DNA of 22,958 nucleotides from MED-G20 sp038108155 (GCA_038108155.1 JAYNHP010000032.1:1-22958), one strand, 5' to 3'; shown: positions 6,845 through 15,191, numbered from the stretch's first letter. Translations and numbers: made by a program. The notes: generated from the sequence alone by a model not told the origin.

Positions 6845-8579
6845 CGATAGAAATATTGACGATTTTTTTAAGAGTAAGCTTGAAAATAGGGACTTCAAAA
6901 TGGATGACCAACATTTGAAAGATTTTGAAAATCAGTTGGATAAATTTAACAATCCAAAAAATATTGATGAGTTTTTTAAGAGCAAGCTAAATAAAAGAGA
7001 GTTCTCTCTGGACGATAAGCATTTAAGTAATCTTGAGCAGCAATTAGATCAGCTTAAAAGATTTAAATCGAAATATTGGTACAGTGCAGCTGCTGCATTA
7101 TTGTTACTGCTATCAAGCTTACTTTATTTTAATTATTATGAAAAAGAAGCTATAGTTAATTATACTTCCAAAGAAATAAGTACAGAGAATTTTAATGTCA
7201 ATAATGAGGATTTAGAAGCTAGTAAAATAAAAGCTAATGATGTCAAAAGATCTAATATCATTTCAACAAAAAAAATAAATCAAGAAAATTCAAAAATTAA
7301 TCAATCAAAAAACAGCAATTCAAAAACTAAAAAAACATTAAAAATCTCATCCAAAAAAGAAGTTTTAAATACAGTCTCTAAAAGTAGCAGTTTGTTAGAT
7401 ATAACAAAGCCAAAAACTACTTTATCAACTAAAAAAACAAATGGATTGGTTAACAATAATAATTTAGAAAACAGCGAGGATAAAATAAATGAATTAGCAT
7501 TAAACAATCCAAAAAGTAATTCTATTTTATCCATAGAAAATGATATAATTAAAGACATTATACCAGACTCCACATACAATACACATATAAATCCGTTGAT
7601 AATAGATTCTACAGAAGGTTTTAGTGTAATAAATGATAGTTCTGTAAATAAGATAAGTGATACGTTAGAAAATTCAGTTTTCATATTTAAAGATTCTATC
7701 ACAAATGCACTTTCACAGAATCTTTTAGACTCAATTATTAAAGATTCTATTCAGAAAGCTCCTGATTCACTTCAAAATGAAATGGTAGAATTATTTGATT
7801 CCATGAAAGTTGAAAAAAAATTCAGTATCTCATTTTCCTTAGGAACTAACTATATAATGAAACAAAATTCAATATTAGATCCTAACCAAGGTATGGCGCC
7901 TAATCCTCAGTATTCTCAAACATTGGAAGATTGTATTTTTACATTACCCTTAGACCTCAGACTTAATTACAATTTGAATAATAAATTCTCTTTATCTAGT
8001 GGTATTAATACAGCTAGTCTTGGTGAGAAAATAGATTACAATGATGTTCATGAAAACTATATGGTATATGACTCTAATTTTATTGACACCGTTTGTAATA
8101 TTGGAACATTTCATGTTCCTTATTATGATATAAATACCAATCAAATGGATACTGCTATTTATTCTTTAATGATGGATACATCTTATTGGATAAATGAGAG
8201 CTATGAAGAAGAATCTATAAATAATTACAATGTACAAAACAGATATACCTACTTAAATATTCCATTTATGATAGGTTATCAATTTAAAATAAATAATATA
8301 AATATTGGATTGAGATCAGGGGGTGCAGTAGGATTTAGAATTAATAATAGTAATGGAATATATTACAATTCCAATATTCAAGGACTTCACAGTTTTAAAG
8401 CAAAAAAGACTATTTACAATATTGTAACTACTGCTTCTCTAGGTTATCAATTTAAAAATATAGAAATGTTTATTGAACCTAGATACTGGTTTAACTTAAC
8501 TAACTCCATTCTAAAATCAGATATAGATCATAAATACCATGTTTTAGGATTAAATATTGGGGTTTCCTTAAAAATATAG
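6834..8579 (+). CDS. Predicted anti-sigma protein with transmembrane helix and C-terminal beta-barrel
   Basis: The start is TTG at 6834, overlapping the sigma-factor stop. The first ATG in frame (codon 23) would cut into the first copy of a tandem repeat, so the TTG is better supported. Layout of the 581 residues: two 36-residue tandem copies of a short motif (7-42 and 43-78; NIDDFFKSKLENRDF and NIDEFFKSKLNKREF), then one hydrophobic helix (about 82-100). A long Ser/Asn/Lys-rich disordered linker follows (about 103-324). The last part (325-581) is a region of alternating beta strands ending in a hydrophobic strand (LGLNIGVSLKI), typical of outer-membrane barrels. The cytoplasmic motif probably binds the sigma factor. 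The protein could span the inner membrane, periplasm and outer membrane. Confidence 0.8.
   Translation: MKDSDRNIDDFFKSKLENRDFKMDDQHLKDFENQLDKFNNPKNIDEFFKSKLNKREFSLDDKHLSNLEQQLDQLKRFKSKYWYSAAAALLLLLSSLLYFNYYEKEAIVNYTSKEISTENFNVNNEDLEASKIKANDVKRSNIISTKKINQENSKINQSKNSNSKTKKTLKISSKKEVLNTVSKSSSLLDITKPKTTLSTKKTNGLVNNNNLENSEDKINELALNNPKSNSILSIENDIIKDIIPDSTYNTHINPLIIDSTEGFSVINDSSVNKISDTLENSVFIFKDSITNALSQNLLDSIIKDSIQKAPDSLQNEMVELFDSMKVEKKFSISFSLGTNYIMKQNSILDPNQGMAPNPQYSQTLEDCIFTLPLDLRLNYNLNNKFSLSSGINTASLGEKIDYNDVHENYMVYDSNFIDTVCNIGTFHVPYYDINTNQMDTAIYSLMMDTSYWINESYEEESINNYNVQNRYTYLNIPFMIGYQFKINNINIGLRSGGAVGFRINNSNGIYYNSNIQGLHSFKAKKTIYNIVTTASLGYQFKNIEMFIEPRYWFNLTNSILKSDIDHKYHVLGLNIGVSLKI
6852..7067 (+). 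repeat. Tandem 108-bp coding duplication
   Basis: Two consecutive 108-bp units (6852-6959 and 6960-7067) encode two copies of a 36-residue motif, pattern NIDxFFKSKLxxRxF then DDxHLxxxExQLD. The protein copies are clearly similar. The DNA has diverged at many third positions, so the duplication is not recent. Confidence 0.85.
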
Positions 8580-8611
8580 TCAAACGGCATGGATATTGAT
8601 TAATTTAGATT

Positions 8612-9148
8612 ATGAAAAAATTTACTTTATTAATAATATTTTACTTAGTTTATTTTATATCGTTTTCTCAAAAATCTTCAGAAAAAGTTAGTGTAGAAAA
8701 ATCTATTTTATCCATACAAACCGGCTATTTTGGCACTTGGATAAATCATGAATTAAAACTTCACAAAAAAATAGCTTTAAGAACTGAAGTTGGAACAGAA
8801 TACAGACTAAAATTTGCGATAAAGCAAAGTTTTGACTCTTTAAAAAACCAAGTTTCCATTTTTTTAGAACCCAAATATTATTTCAATCTAGTCAAGAGAG
8901 AAAGCAAAAATAAAAACATAAAAAATAATGCTGGAAACTATATTTCATTAAGAACCAATTTTAATATTTTAAATAATTTAGAAAATGGGGATGTTTATTT
9001 TCATAACCTTACTCCCACTTTTGGAATAAGAAGAAATATCACTTCTCATTTTAATCTAGAGTTAAGTTTTGGTTATGGTATAAGCTATTCAAATTCCTTA
9101 ATTCTTATTGAAGCGATGCCTTCCTTTAGATTTGGTTATACTTTCTAA
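8612..9148 (+). CDS. Small outer-membrane beta-barrel protein
   Basis: The 178-residue protein has a signal peptide (KKFTLLIIFYLVYFISFSQ, cleaved after SQ near residue 20). The mature part alternates polar and hydrophobic residues in strands (SILSIQTGYFGTWINHEL, IALRTEVGTEYRLKF, VSIFLEPKYYFNLV). It ends in Phe (FRFGYTF), the usual C-terminal signature for BAM-assembled barrels. Length suggests eight strands. It begins 33 nt after the anti-sigma/barrel gene and is probably in the same operon. The EPKYYFNL strand resembles EPRYWFNL in that neighbour, suggesting the two barrels are related. Confidence 0.8.
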   Translation: MKKFTLLIIFYLVYFISFSQKSSEKVSVEKSILSIQTGYFGTWINHELKLHKKIALRTEVGTEYRLKFAIKQSFDSLKNQVSIFLEPKYYFNLVKRESKNKNIKNNAGNYISLRTNFNILNNLENGDVYFHNLTPTFGIRRNITSHFNLELSFGYGISYSNSLILIEAMPSFRFGYTF

Positions 9149-9178
9149 CCACTCCCTTAACACCATATTTTACGTTAT
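9148..9178 (+). promoter_or_regulatory. Putative ECF-type promoter, site B (upstream of the 9297 gene)
   Basis: ACCACTCCC begins at 9148, directly on the stop codon of the preceding gene, and CGTTA lies at 9173-9177. The ACC-to-CGT distance is 25 nt. The 19 nt from CGTTA onward match site A at 16 positions. The leader to the ATG at 9297 would be about 110 nt. Confidence 0.5.
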
Positions 9179-9236
9179 ATCAACGAATCAAAATTTGATA
9201 TTATCAAATGTTAAGAGAATTTTCAAATCTTATCTT

Positions 9237-9244
9237 TATATTTG
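9237..9244 (+). promoter_or_regulatory. Possible housekeeping -7 box (TATATTTG)
   Basis: TATATTTG fits the Bacteroidota -7 consensus TAnnTTTG, 52 nt before the ATG at 9297. No clear TTG -33 element is found at the expected distance. The gene may therefore have two promoters, this one and site B. Confidence 0.3.
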
Positions 9245-9296
9245 TTTAATGTTTATGCTAAATAGTTAAACAATAATTATTAAAAAATTAAATATT

Positions 9297-12200
9297 ATGC
9301 GTAAAGTACTTTTTTTAATTCTATTAGTCTGTAATTCTGTAACTAATACCCTTAGTTCTCAATGTCATTATTTGATGTATATGTACGATAGTTACGGAGA
9401 TGGTTGGAATAGTGCTTATTTAGAGGTAAATATGAACGGGAGTTTTGTAGGCAACTTTGATTGTTCCCAAAGTTTTACCCTTGATTCTGTATACTCCACT
9501 ACAGGTGCCGCAATGGAGTTTATATGGCATTCTGGAAACTGGGATAGTGAGATTTCATTTACTATTATGGATCCCATGGGAGATACTTTAATCAATGTGA
9601 TTTCAGCATCAGATTTAGACGATTTAGATTTTTTCACCCATACCTCTAATTCCACGTGTCAAAGTAATAATCCTTGCCTTAGTCCCAACTTTTTAAATGC
9701 TGGAAATATCACCCCAAATTCAGCAAATTTATTATGGCAAGCAGGTGGAAACGAAACTTCATGGAATTTAGAATGGGGAATTAGTGGTTTTAACCTTGGA
9801 AGTGGAACTTTATTAAATGGTCTCAACAGCACTAATTACAGTTTAAATTCTCTATCTAACAATACTTCTTACGATTTCTATGTACAAGCAAATTGCAGTA
9901 ATTCTAACGTAAGTTCTTGGAGTGGACCTTATACATTTAACACCAATAACATTTCTACAGGTGCTGCATGTGGTATATTTACTTTATTACTTTACGACTC
10001 TTTTGGAAATGGTTGGAATGGAGCTTCAGTAGATGTGGTTATAAATGGTCAAGTTCTTCAGAATATTACTCTATTAACAGGAAGCGGTCCTGAGATATTT
10101 TCATTTTCAACTGATTCTAACGATGTAATAGACCTAATTTACAATTCTGGTAACTATGATTATGAAAACACTTATCAATTATTTGATAACAATTTTAATC
10201 TTATTGTAAGTCAAGGTGAATTTGGATTTATACCAAATGTAGACCCAGTTAGTACTTTTGGAATTATTGCATGCCCCAACTTACCACCTCCGCCACCTGG
10301 ACCAATAGGAACTTGTGGTAGTTTTACGTTAGAACTGTACGATTCTTACGGCGATGGCTGGAATGGTGCTTCTTTAGACATAATTATAAATGGTAGTCCA
10401 TTTCAAAACATAACTTTAGCGAATGGGAATGGCCCAGAAATATTCACATTTGCTACCGACTCAAATGATATAATAGATCTAATTTACAATACTGGAAGCT
10501 GGGATGATGAAAACACTTATAATTTAACTGACAATTCCGGAAATTTAATAATTAGTCAAGGATTAAATGGATTTATTTCCAATGTTGATCCAGTTAGTGT
10601 CTTCGGTATTGAAGCATGTACTTCTTGTCCGCAACCTTCCAACCTTTCTGCCAATACCTCAACTGTTGGAACTGCACTACTTGACTGGAATGGCGGTAGT
10701 GGAACTTTTAATTTAGAATGGGGACCAATAGGGTTTATTCAGGGTAGTGGAACTTTAGTAAACAACATTTCTGTAAATAGTTATTTATTAAATGGACTGA
10801 ATAATAGTACAACTTATGATTTTTATGTTCAAGAAGCTTGTAGTGCAAATGAAATAAGTTCTTGGGCTGGTCCCTTATCTTTTACTACAGCGATTGTAGC
10901 TGGATCTTGTGGAATCTTTAATTTAGAACTATACGATTCTTGGGGGGATGGCTGGAATGGTGGTTTTATGAATGTTATTATCAATGGAAATGTTGCATTT
11001 TCTGGACTGACTTTAGTTAATGGAAATGGTCCTGAAATTTTTCCAATTTCTGTAAATATTGGAGATATAGTAGATTTTATTTACACCCCTGGCGCTTTTC
11101 AAGCTGAAAATTCATACAAAGTTTTTGACCAAAATGGAGTCATGCTTTTTGAAGAAGGGTTAGGAAATATTACCCCTAATAGTGTTTTTGGAGTAGAAGC
11201 TTGTCCAAGTTGTCCTGCACCATCCAATCTTTCTGCAAACACATCTACAGCAGGTACTGCTTTATTAGACTGGATGGGTGGATCTAGTCCTTTTGGTGGC
11301 ACTTTTAATATTGAGTGGGGGCCTACTGGATTTAACCAAGGTAATGGAACTATTGTTAATAATATTAATGGAATGAGTTATTTACTCAATGGCCTAAGCA
11401 GTATTACTACCTATGATTATTATGTGCAAGAAGTCTGTAGCGTTAATGACCTGAGCAGCTGGGTGGGTCCTTTTACCTTTACAACTATTTATTTTTCTTC
11501 TGGTAGTGAATGTGGAGTTTATAGTCTTAAATTGATTAATAATTTTGGTCAAGGCTGGGGCAATTCTTTTGCAAAAGTTAAAATTAATAATAATGTGTAC
11601 CAAACCTATACATTATCTAATGGAACATCTGAAACATTTAACTTTCCATTAGATTCTAACGATATTTTGGATATAGTTATAAATTTCAGTTCTAGTGGAG
11701 TTTGGGGATCTGATTTACAGTATATTCTTTCCGACCCTAATAATGTTGTAATTGCTAATGAACAAGGAACTGGAAATAATGAGCCTCCTGCAAACACCTA
11801 CGGATACCAAGCATGTGCCACTGCTCCTTCTTCACCCAACGATTTTTGCGATATATATACTCTAATAATGAGAAAAGTTTTTGGTGGAAACTGGCAAGGA
11901 AATGTTGAAATTGAAATCAATAATAATGTTGAATATGTAGGATCTTTTATTGCTGGTGGATACAGACGAAGTGAACCTATTTCTTTTGGTGTTAGAGGAA
12001 ATGATGAAGTAAGGGTTATTGCCAACGGATTAAATGGTTTTGATGAATACTACTCTGTTCAAAACGGCTTAGGAGATACAATTATTGATGTTAGTATTAG
12101 TAATGGTTATAGTCCTACTATTACTGTACAACCTTGTTACTTTGTAGGATTTGAAAATCCGGATTTTAACCAGGACATAAAAATTTATCCAAATCCTACA

Positions 12201-12404
12201 AGTGATATATTATTCATAAGTTCTGATAGCGAAATAAAGAATATAATAATTACCAATATTTACGGACAAATAGTCTATGAAAATTATGAAACTGGGGTGA
12301 ATTTTGAACTGGATTTATCTAAATTGCCTAATAATTTATATCATATTTCATTTACAGATGCAAATAACATAAGGTCTTCTAGCAAAATTATGATTAGCCA
12401 TTAA
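9297..12404 (+). CDS. Large T9SS-exported adhesin-like protein with DGWNG and FN3-like modules
   Basis: The 1035-residue protein has a signal peptide (about 1-21) and then a string of modules. Six DGWNG-type modules are bounded by Cys pairs: C23-C121, C225-C326, C340-C441, C538-C636, C739-C840 and C851-C947. Three fibronectin-III-like modules lie at about 127-216, 444-531 and 639-730, each with its own Cys pair and a repeated SYDFYVQ-type strand. A Pro-rich linker (329-335) precedes module 3. The end is a T9SS type A sorting domain (961-1035, starting DIKIYPNPTSD). Modules 1-4 carry DSxGxGWN motifs that may bind Ca2+; modules 5 and 6 have lost the acidic residues. No enzyme motif is visible, so adhesion or glycan binding is the best guess. 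It converges with the OsmC gene and shares its TTAA stop region. Confidence 0.92.
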   Translation: MRKVLFLILLVCNSVTNTLSSQCHYLMYMYDSYGDGWNSAYLEVNMNGSFVGNFDCSQSFTLDSVYSTTGAAMEFIWHSGNWDSEISFTIMDPMGDTLINVISASDLDDLDFFTHTSNSTCQSNNPCLSPNFLNAGNITPNSANLLWQAGGNETSWNLEWGISGFNLGSGTLLNGLNSTNYSLNSLSNNTSYDFYVQANCSNSNVSSWSGPYTFNTNNISTGAACGIFTLLLYDSFGNGWNGASVDVVINGQVLQNITLLTGSGPEIFSFSTDSNDVIDLIYNSGNYDYENTYQLFDNNFNLIVSQGEFGFIPNVDPVSTFGIIACPNLPPPPPGPIGTCGSFTLELYDSYGDGWNGASLDIIINGSPFQNITLANGNGPEIFTFATDSNDIIDLIYNTGSWDDENTYNLTDNSGNLIISQGLNGFISNVDPVSVFGIEACTSCPQPSNLSANTSTVGTALLDWNGGSGTFNLEWGPIGFIQGSGTLVNNISVNSYLLNGLNNSTTYDFYVQEACSANEISSWAGPLSFTTAIVAGSCGIFNLELYDSWGDGWNGGFMNVIINGNVAFSGLTLVNGNGPEIFPISVNIGDIVDFIYTPGAFQAENSYKVFDQNGVMLFEEGLGNITPNSVFGVEACPSCPAPSNLSANTSTAGTALLDWMGGSSPFGGTFNIEWGPTGFNQGNGTIVNNINGMSYLLNGLSSITTYDYYVQEVCSVNDLSSWVGPFTFTTIYFSSGSECGVYSLKLINNFGQGWGNSFAKVKINNNVYQTYTLSNGTSETFNFPLDSNDILDIVINFSSSGVWGSDLQYILSDPNNVVIANEQGTGNNEPPANTYGYQACATAPSSPNDFCDIYTLIMRKVFGGNWQGNVEIEINNNVEYVGSFIAGGYRRSEPISFGVRGNDEVRVIANGLNGFDEYYSVQNGLGDTIIDVSISNGYSPTITVQPCYFVGFENPDFNQDIKIYPNPTSDILFISSDSEIKNIIITNIYGQIVYENYETGVNFELDLSKLPNNLYHISFTDANNIRSSSKIMISH

Positions 12405-12811
12405 TTCATTGGGTAAATAAAGTTGATGTTTTTTTCTACTTCATTAGATAAAGTGTGGTGAACAGGACAATTAAGAGCAGCTCTTTCTAAAATAGTTTTT
12501 GTTTTAGAATCGTAATCCATCGGGAAAGTCAACTCTATATCAATTTTTGAAATTCTTCTTGGATTATTGCCCATGGTTTTTTTTACAATTGCATTAGTGC
12601 CATTTATGCTAATTCCATTTTTCTCGACAGCAATAGCCATAATAGTCAATATACAACTTGCCAAAGCAGAACATACCATATCCGTTGGAGAAAAGGCCTC
12701 ACCTAAACCGTGATTGTCTTTTGGAGCGTCGGTATTAATTTCAGAACCAGAATCTAAATGGGTAGCTGTAGTTCTTAAATTTCCTTGGTATTTGATTTCA
12801 AACGTGTTCAT
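12401..12811 (-). CDS. OsmC/Ohr-family peroxide-reducing protein
   Basis: The 136-residue protein has the family motif GLGEAFSPTDMVCSALASC (about 35-53), with the likely peroxidatic Cys at C53 (ALASC) and the resolving Cys at C115 (LNCPVHHTL). An extra Cys (C47) lies between. OsmC/Ohr proteins reduce organic hydroperoxides in the cytoplasm using lipoyl or thiol partners. This one is closest in motif order to the OsmC/YhfA-like branch rather than classic Ohr. It is the only larger minus-strand gene in the window and is transcribed divergently from the tocopherol-cyclase-family gene. Its stop overlaps the stop of the large T9SS gene within TTAA. Confidence 0.93.
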   Translation of the reverse strand: MNTFEIKYQGNLRTTATHLDSGSEINTDAPKDNHGLGEAFSPTDMVCSALASCILTIMAIAVEKNGISINGTNAIVKKTMGNNPRRISKIDIELTFPMDYDSKTKTILERAALNCPVHHTLSNEVEKNINFIYPMN

Positions 12812-12885
12812 AACATAACTTTAAGTAAATATAGCTATATGGTTATTATTTACTATAATTACCTATTCTAAAAATCAATCTCTAA

Positions 12886-13998
12886 TTGAACATAAATAAC
12901 TGGTTTTTAATTATAATATTTTGGGCAAATGGATTAAATTTTATTTGCCAGAATAACAATAGTCTTATAAAGTTTACAGATTATCCCAAAATTAAAGCTT
13001 ACAAAAGCAATAAGAGTAAGAACTCTTCAATGTTTCAAGGAAATAAAAAAACAAAAAAATATTTTGAAGGTTGGTATTTTAAAATGGTTTCTCAAGATGA
13101 ACTGTCAATTTTAAGTGTTATTCCTGGCATTTCAATTTCTGAAGACGGTTCTACCAAACATGCTTTTATTCAAATTATTGATGGAAAAACTGCCGAAACA
13201 GAGTATATAAATTTCTCCATAGAAGATTTCTATTATTCAAAAGATAATTTTTTTGTTAGAATTGGTGACAATTACTTCTCTAAAGACAGTTTGATTTTAG
13301 ATATTCAGGGAGATGATTTGTCTGTAATTGGAAAAATATACATGAATAACATTACCGAATTAAGAGCTGAAAGAAGCAAAAAAAAACAAAAAATAATGGG
13401 ATGGTACTACAAAGTCCCGTTTATGGAATGTTATCATGAAGTTGTAAGTCTAAATCATGATTTAATTGGAGAAATTAAAGTAAATAATAGAAGCTTTAGC
13501 TTTGATAATGGAAAAGGATATATAGAAAAAGACTGGGGAAAATCTATGCCTTCTTCCTGGATATGGATTCAGGCTAATAATTTTAAAAATAGCAATTCTT
13601 CTATTATGCTTTCAGTAGCTAAAATTCCATGGCTAGGTTTTTCTTTTACTGGTTTTTTGGGGTTCTATTATTTAAATAACGAGGTGGTTCGATTTGGAAC
13701 CTATTCCAAAGCCAAAGTAAAGTTGGAGAAATATGAAGAAAATAGTTTAAACCTTAATATTGTTTTAAAAGATGAAATATTAGAAATTCAAACTATAAAA
13801 AAAAGCTCTGGAATGCTTAAAGCACCTATTAATGGAAATATGAATAGACGCATTTCAGAGGGAATTGATGCAGATTTAAAAGTAAAATTATTGGATGAAA
13901 ATAAAAATATACTTTTTGAAGACAGTTCTAAAACTACAGGTTTAGAATTAGTGGGTGATATTAAAGAACTTTTTAAAAAGAAAATAAAAAATAATTAA
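12886..13998 (+). CDS. Tocopherol-cyclase-family protein with N-terminal signal
   Basis: The 370-residue frame opens at TTG 12886, just after a TAA. The first ATG (13030) would remove the hydrophobic N-terminus and the residues leading into the conserved FQGNKKTKKYFEGWYFK block, so the TTG is preferred. Family signatures are FEGWYFKMV (60-68), MGWYYKVPFMECYHEV (171-186) and GKGYIEKDWGKSMPSSWIW (209-227). The last is the most diagnostic block of the tocopherol cyclase family, a two-part lipocalin-like beta barrel. The first 21 residues (WFLIIIFWANGLNFIC) look like a signal peptide, suggesting a periplasmic location. Plant enzymes close the chromanol ring; bacterial homologues outside phototrophs are mostly uncharacterised. 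The next gene follows after 14 nt. Confidence 0.82.
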   Translation: MNINNWFLIIIFWANGLNFICQNNNSLIKFTDYPKIKAYKSNKSKNSSMFQGNKKTKKYFEGWYFKMVSQDELSILSVIPGISISEDGSTKHAFIQIIDGKTAETEYINFSIEDFYYSKDNFFVRIGDNYFSKDSLILDIQGDDLSVIGKIYMNNITELRAERSKKKQKIMGWYYKVPFMECYHEVVSLNHDLIGEIKVNNRSFSFDNGKGYIEKDWGKSMPSSWIWIQANNFKNSNSSIMLSVAKIPWLGFSFTGFLGFYYLNNEVVRFGTYSKAKVKLEKYEENSLNLNIVLKDEILEIQTIKKSSGMLKAPINGNMNRRISEGIDADLKVKLLDENKNILFEDSSKTTGLELVGDIKELFKKKIKNN

Positions 13999-14012
13999 AA
14001 ACAATAAATCCT

Positions 14013-15191
14013 ATGAATGTTAAAACTTCGAAAAGTAAAAGAATAGCTTCATTAGATTTATTAAAAGGTGCCATTATGATAATTATGGCCTTAGACCACG
14101 TAAGAGACTATTTTCATTTTGATGCTTTTTTCTTCGACCCAACCGATCCAGAAAAAACCAATATAGGACTATATTTAACTAGATGGATCACCCATTACTG
14201 TGCGCCTACTTTTAGCCTTTTAGCAGGTGTTTCTGCTTATCTAATTGGTATTAGAAAAAGTAAAAAAGAGCTTTCATCATTCTTATTTAAAAGAGGAATT
14301 TGGTTGATATTTATAGAGCTCACGGTGGTAAACTTTTCATGGTTTTTTGACATTCATTTTCAAACTTTTGGTCTTTTTGTTATATGGTCTCTTGGAATAA
14401 GTATGATTTTTCTTGCTGCCATTATACACCTCAAGCTAAAACATATTTTAATATTTAGTCTATTAATGATTTTTGGGCATAATGCACTAGATTCAATTCA
14501 AATTGGCAACCAAATATTTTGGTCCATTATCCATGAGTTTAACTTTATAGATTTACAAAGTGGAAGAAAATTATTGGTAGGTTATCCAATAATACCTTGG
14601 ATTGGGGTAATGTCACTAGGCTATTATTTTGGTTCATTTTATGACAGAAATTTCTCAGCTGAAAAAAGAAAGAAAATATTTTTTATAATTGGTCTTTCTT
14701 CCATAGTTATGTTTTTAATTGTGAGGTTCCTTAACGGTTATGGGAATTTAAATAATTGGAAAAGCTATGAGTTAGCTATTCAAACTATTTTTTCATTTTT
14801 CAATCCTGCAAAATACCCTCCATCAATTTCTTATTTATTAATGACTTTAGGGCCTATATTTTTAATTCTATCTAAAACTGAAAACTTAAAAGGAAAAATT
14901 ATTAATATAATTAGTGTCTTTGGAAAGGTTCCTTTTTTCTATTACATACTACATATATATCTAATTCACTTATTGGCTTTAATAACTGCATGGATAACTG
15001 GCTTTGGATGGAAAAGCTTGATAATTAAAGGATGGGTAACACAATCACCACTTTTAAAAGGTTTTGGATTTAATTTATGGATAGTTCACTTTATTTGGAT
15101 TGCTATTGTAATAGCGCTTTATCCATTTTGTAAAAAGTTCAGTATTTACAAACAAAACAACAAAGACAAAGCTTGGCTTAGTTATTTGTAA
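14013..15191 (+). CDS. DUF1624/HGSNAT-like multi-pass membrane acyltransferase
   Basis: The 392-residue integral membrane protein starts with RIASLDLLKGAIMIIMALDHVRDYFH (the N-terminal motif; candidate catalytic His H29). TRWITHYCAPTFSLLAGVSAYL follows in the second helix. This layout is diagnostic of the heparan-alpha-glucosaminide N-acetyltransferase-like family (DUF1624). About ten hydrophobic helices follow, and the C-terminus is Lys-rich. Family members are thought to move acyl groups across the membrane onto sugars, but bacterial substrates are mostly unknown. It begins 14 nt after the tocopherol-cyclase-family gene and is probably cotranscribed with it. Complete length. Confidence 0.88.
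   Translation: MNVKTSKSKRIASLDLLKGAIMIIMALDHVRDYFHFDAFFFDPTDPEKTNIGLYLTRWITHYCAPTFSLLAGVSAYLIGIRKSKKELSSFLFKRGIWLIFIELTVVNFSWFFDIHFQTFGLFVIWSLGISMIFLAAIIHLKLKHILIFSLLMIFGHNALDSIQIGNQIFWSIIHEFNFIDLQSGRKLLVGYPIIPWIGVMSLGYYFGSFYDRNFSAEKRKKIFFIIGLSSIVMFLIVRFLNGYGNLNNWKSYELAIQTIFSFFNPAKYPPSISYLLMTLGPIFLILSKTENLKGKIINIISVFGKVPFFYYILHIYLIHLLALITAWITGFGWKSLIIKGWVTQSPLLKGFGFNLWIVHFIWIAIVIALYPFCKKFSIYKQNNKDKAWLSYL

Noticed and set aside
7301..7702. 133-codon open frame on the minus strand
   Set aside because: It lies wholly inside the low-complexity linker of the anti-sigma gene, whose forward frame is well supported. The Ser/Leu-rich translation is the expected mirror of Lys/Asn/Ser-rich coding.
11099..12025. 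Chain of minus-strand frames opposite the large T9SS gene
   Set aside because: These are shadow frames of repeated Gly/Asn/Ser-rich modules. None has a signal peptide, a known motif or a ribosome-binding site.
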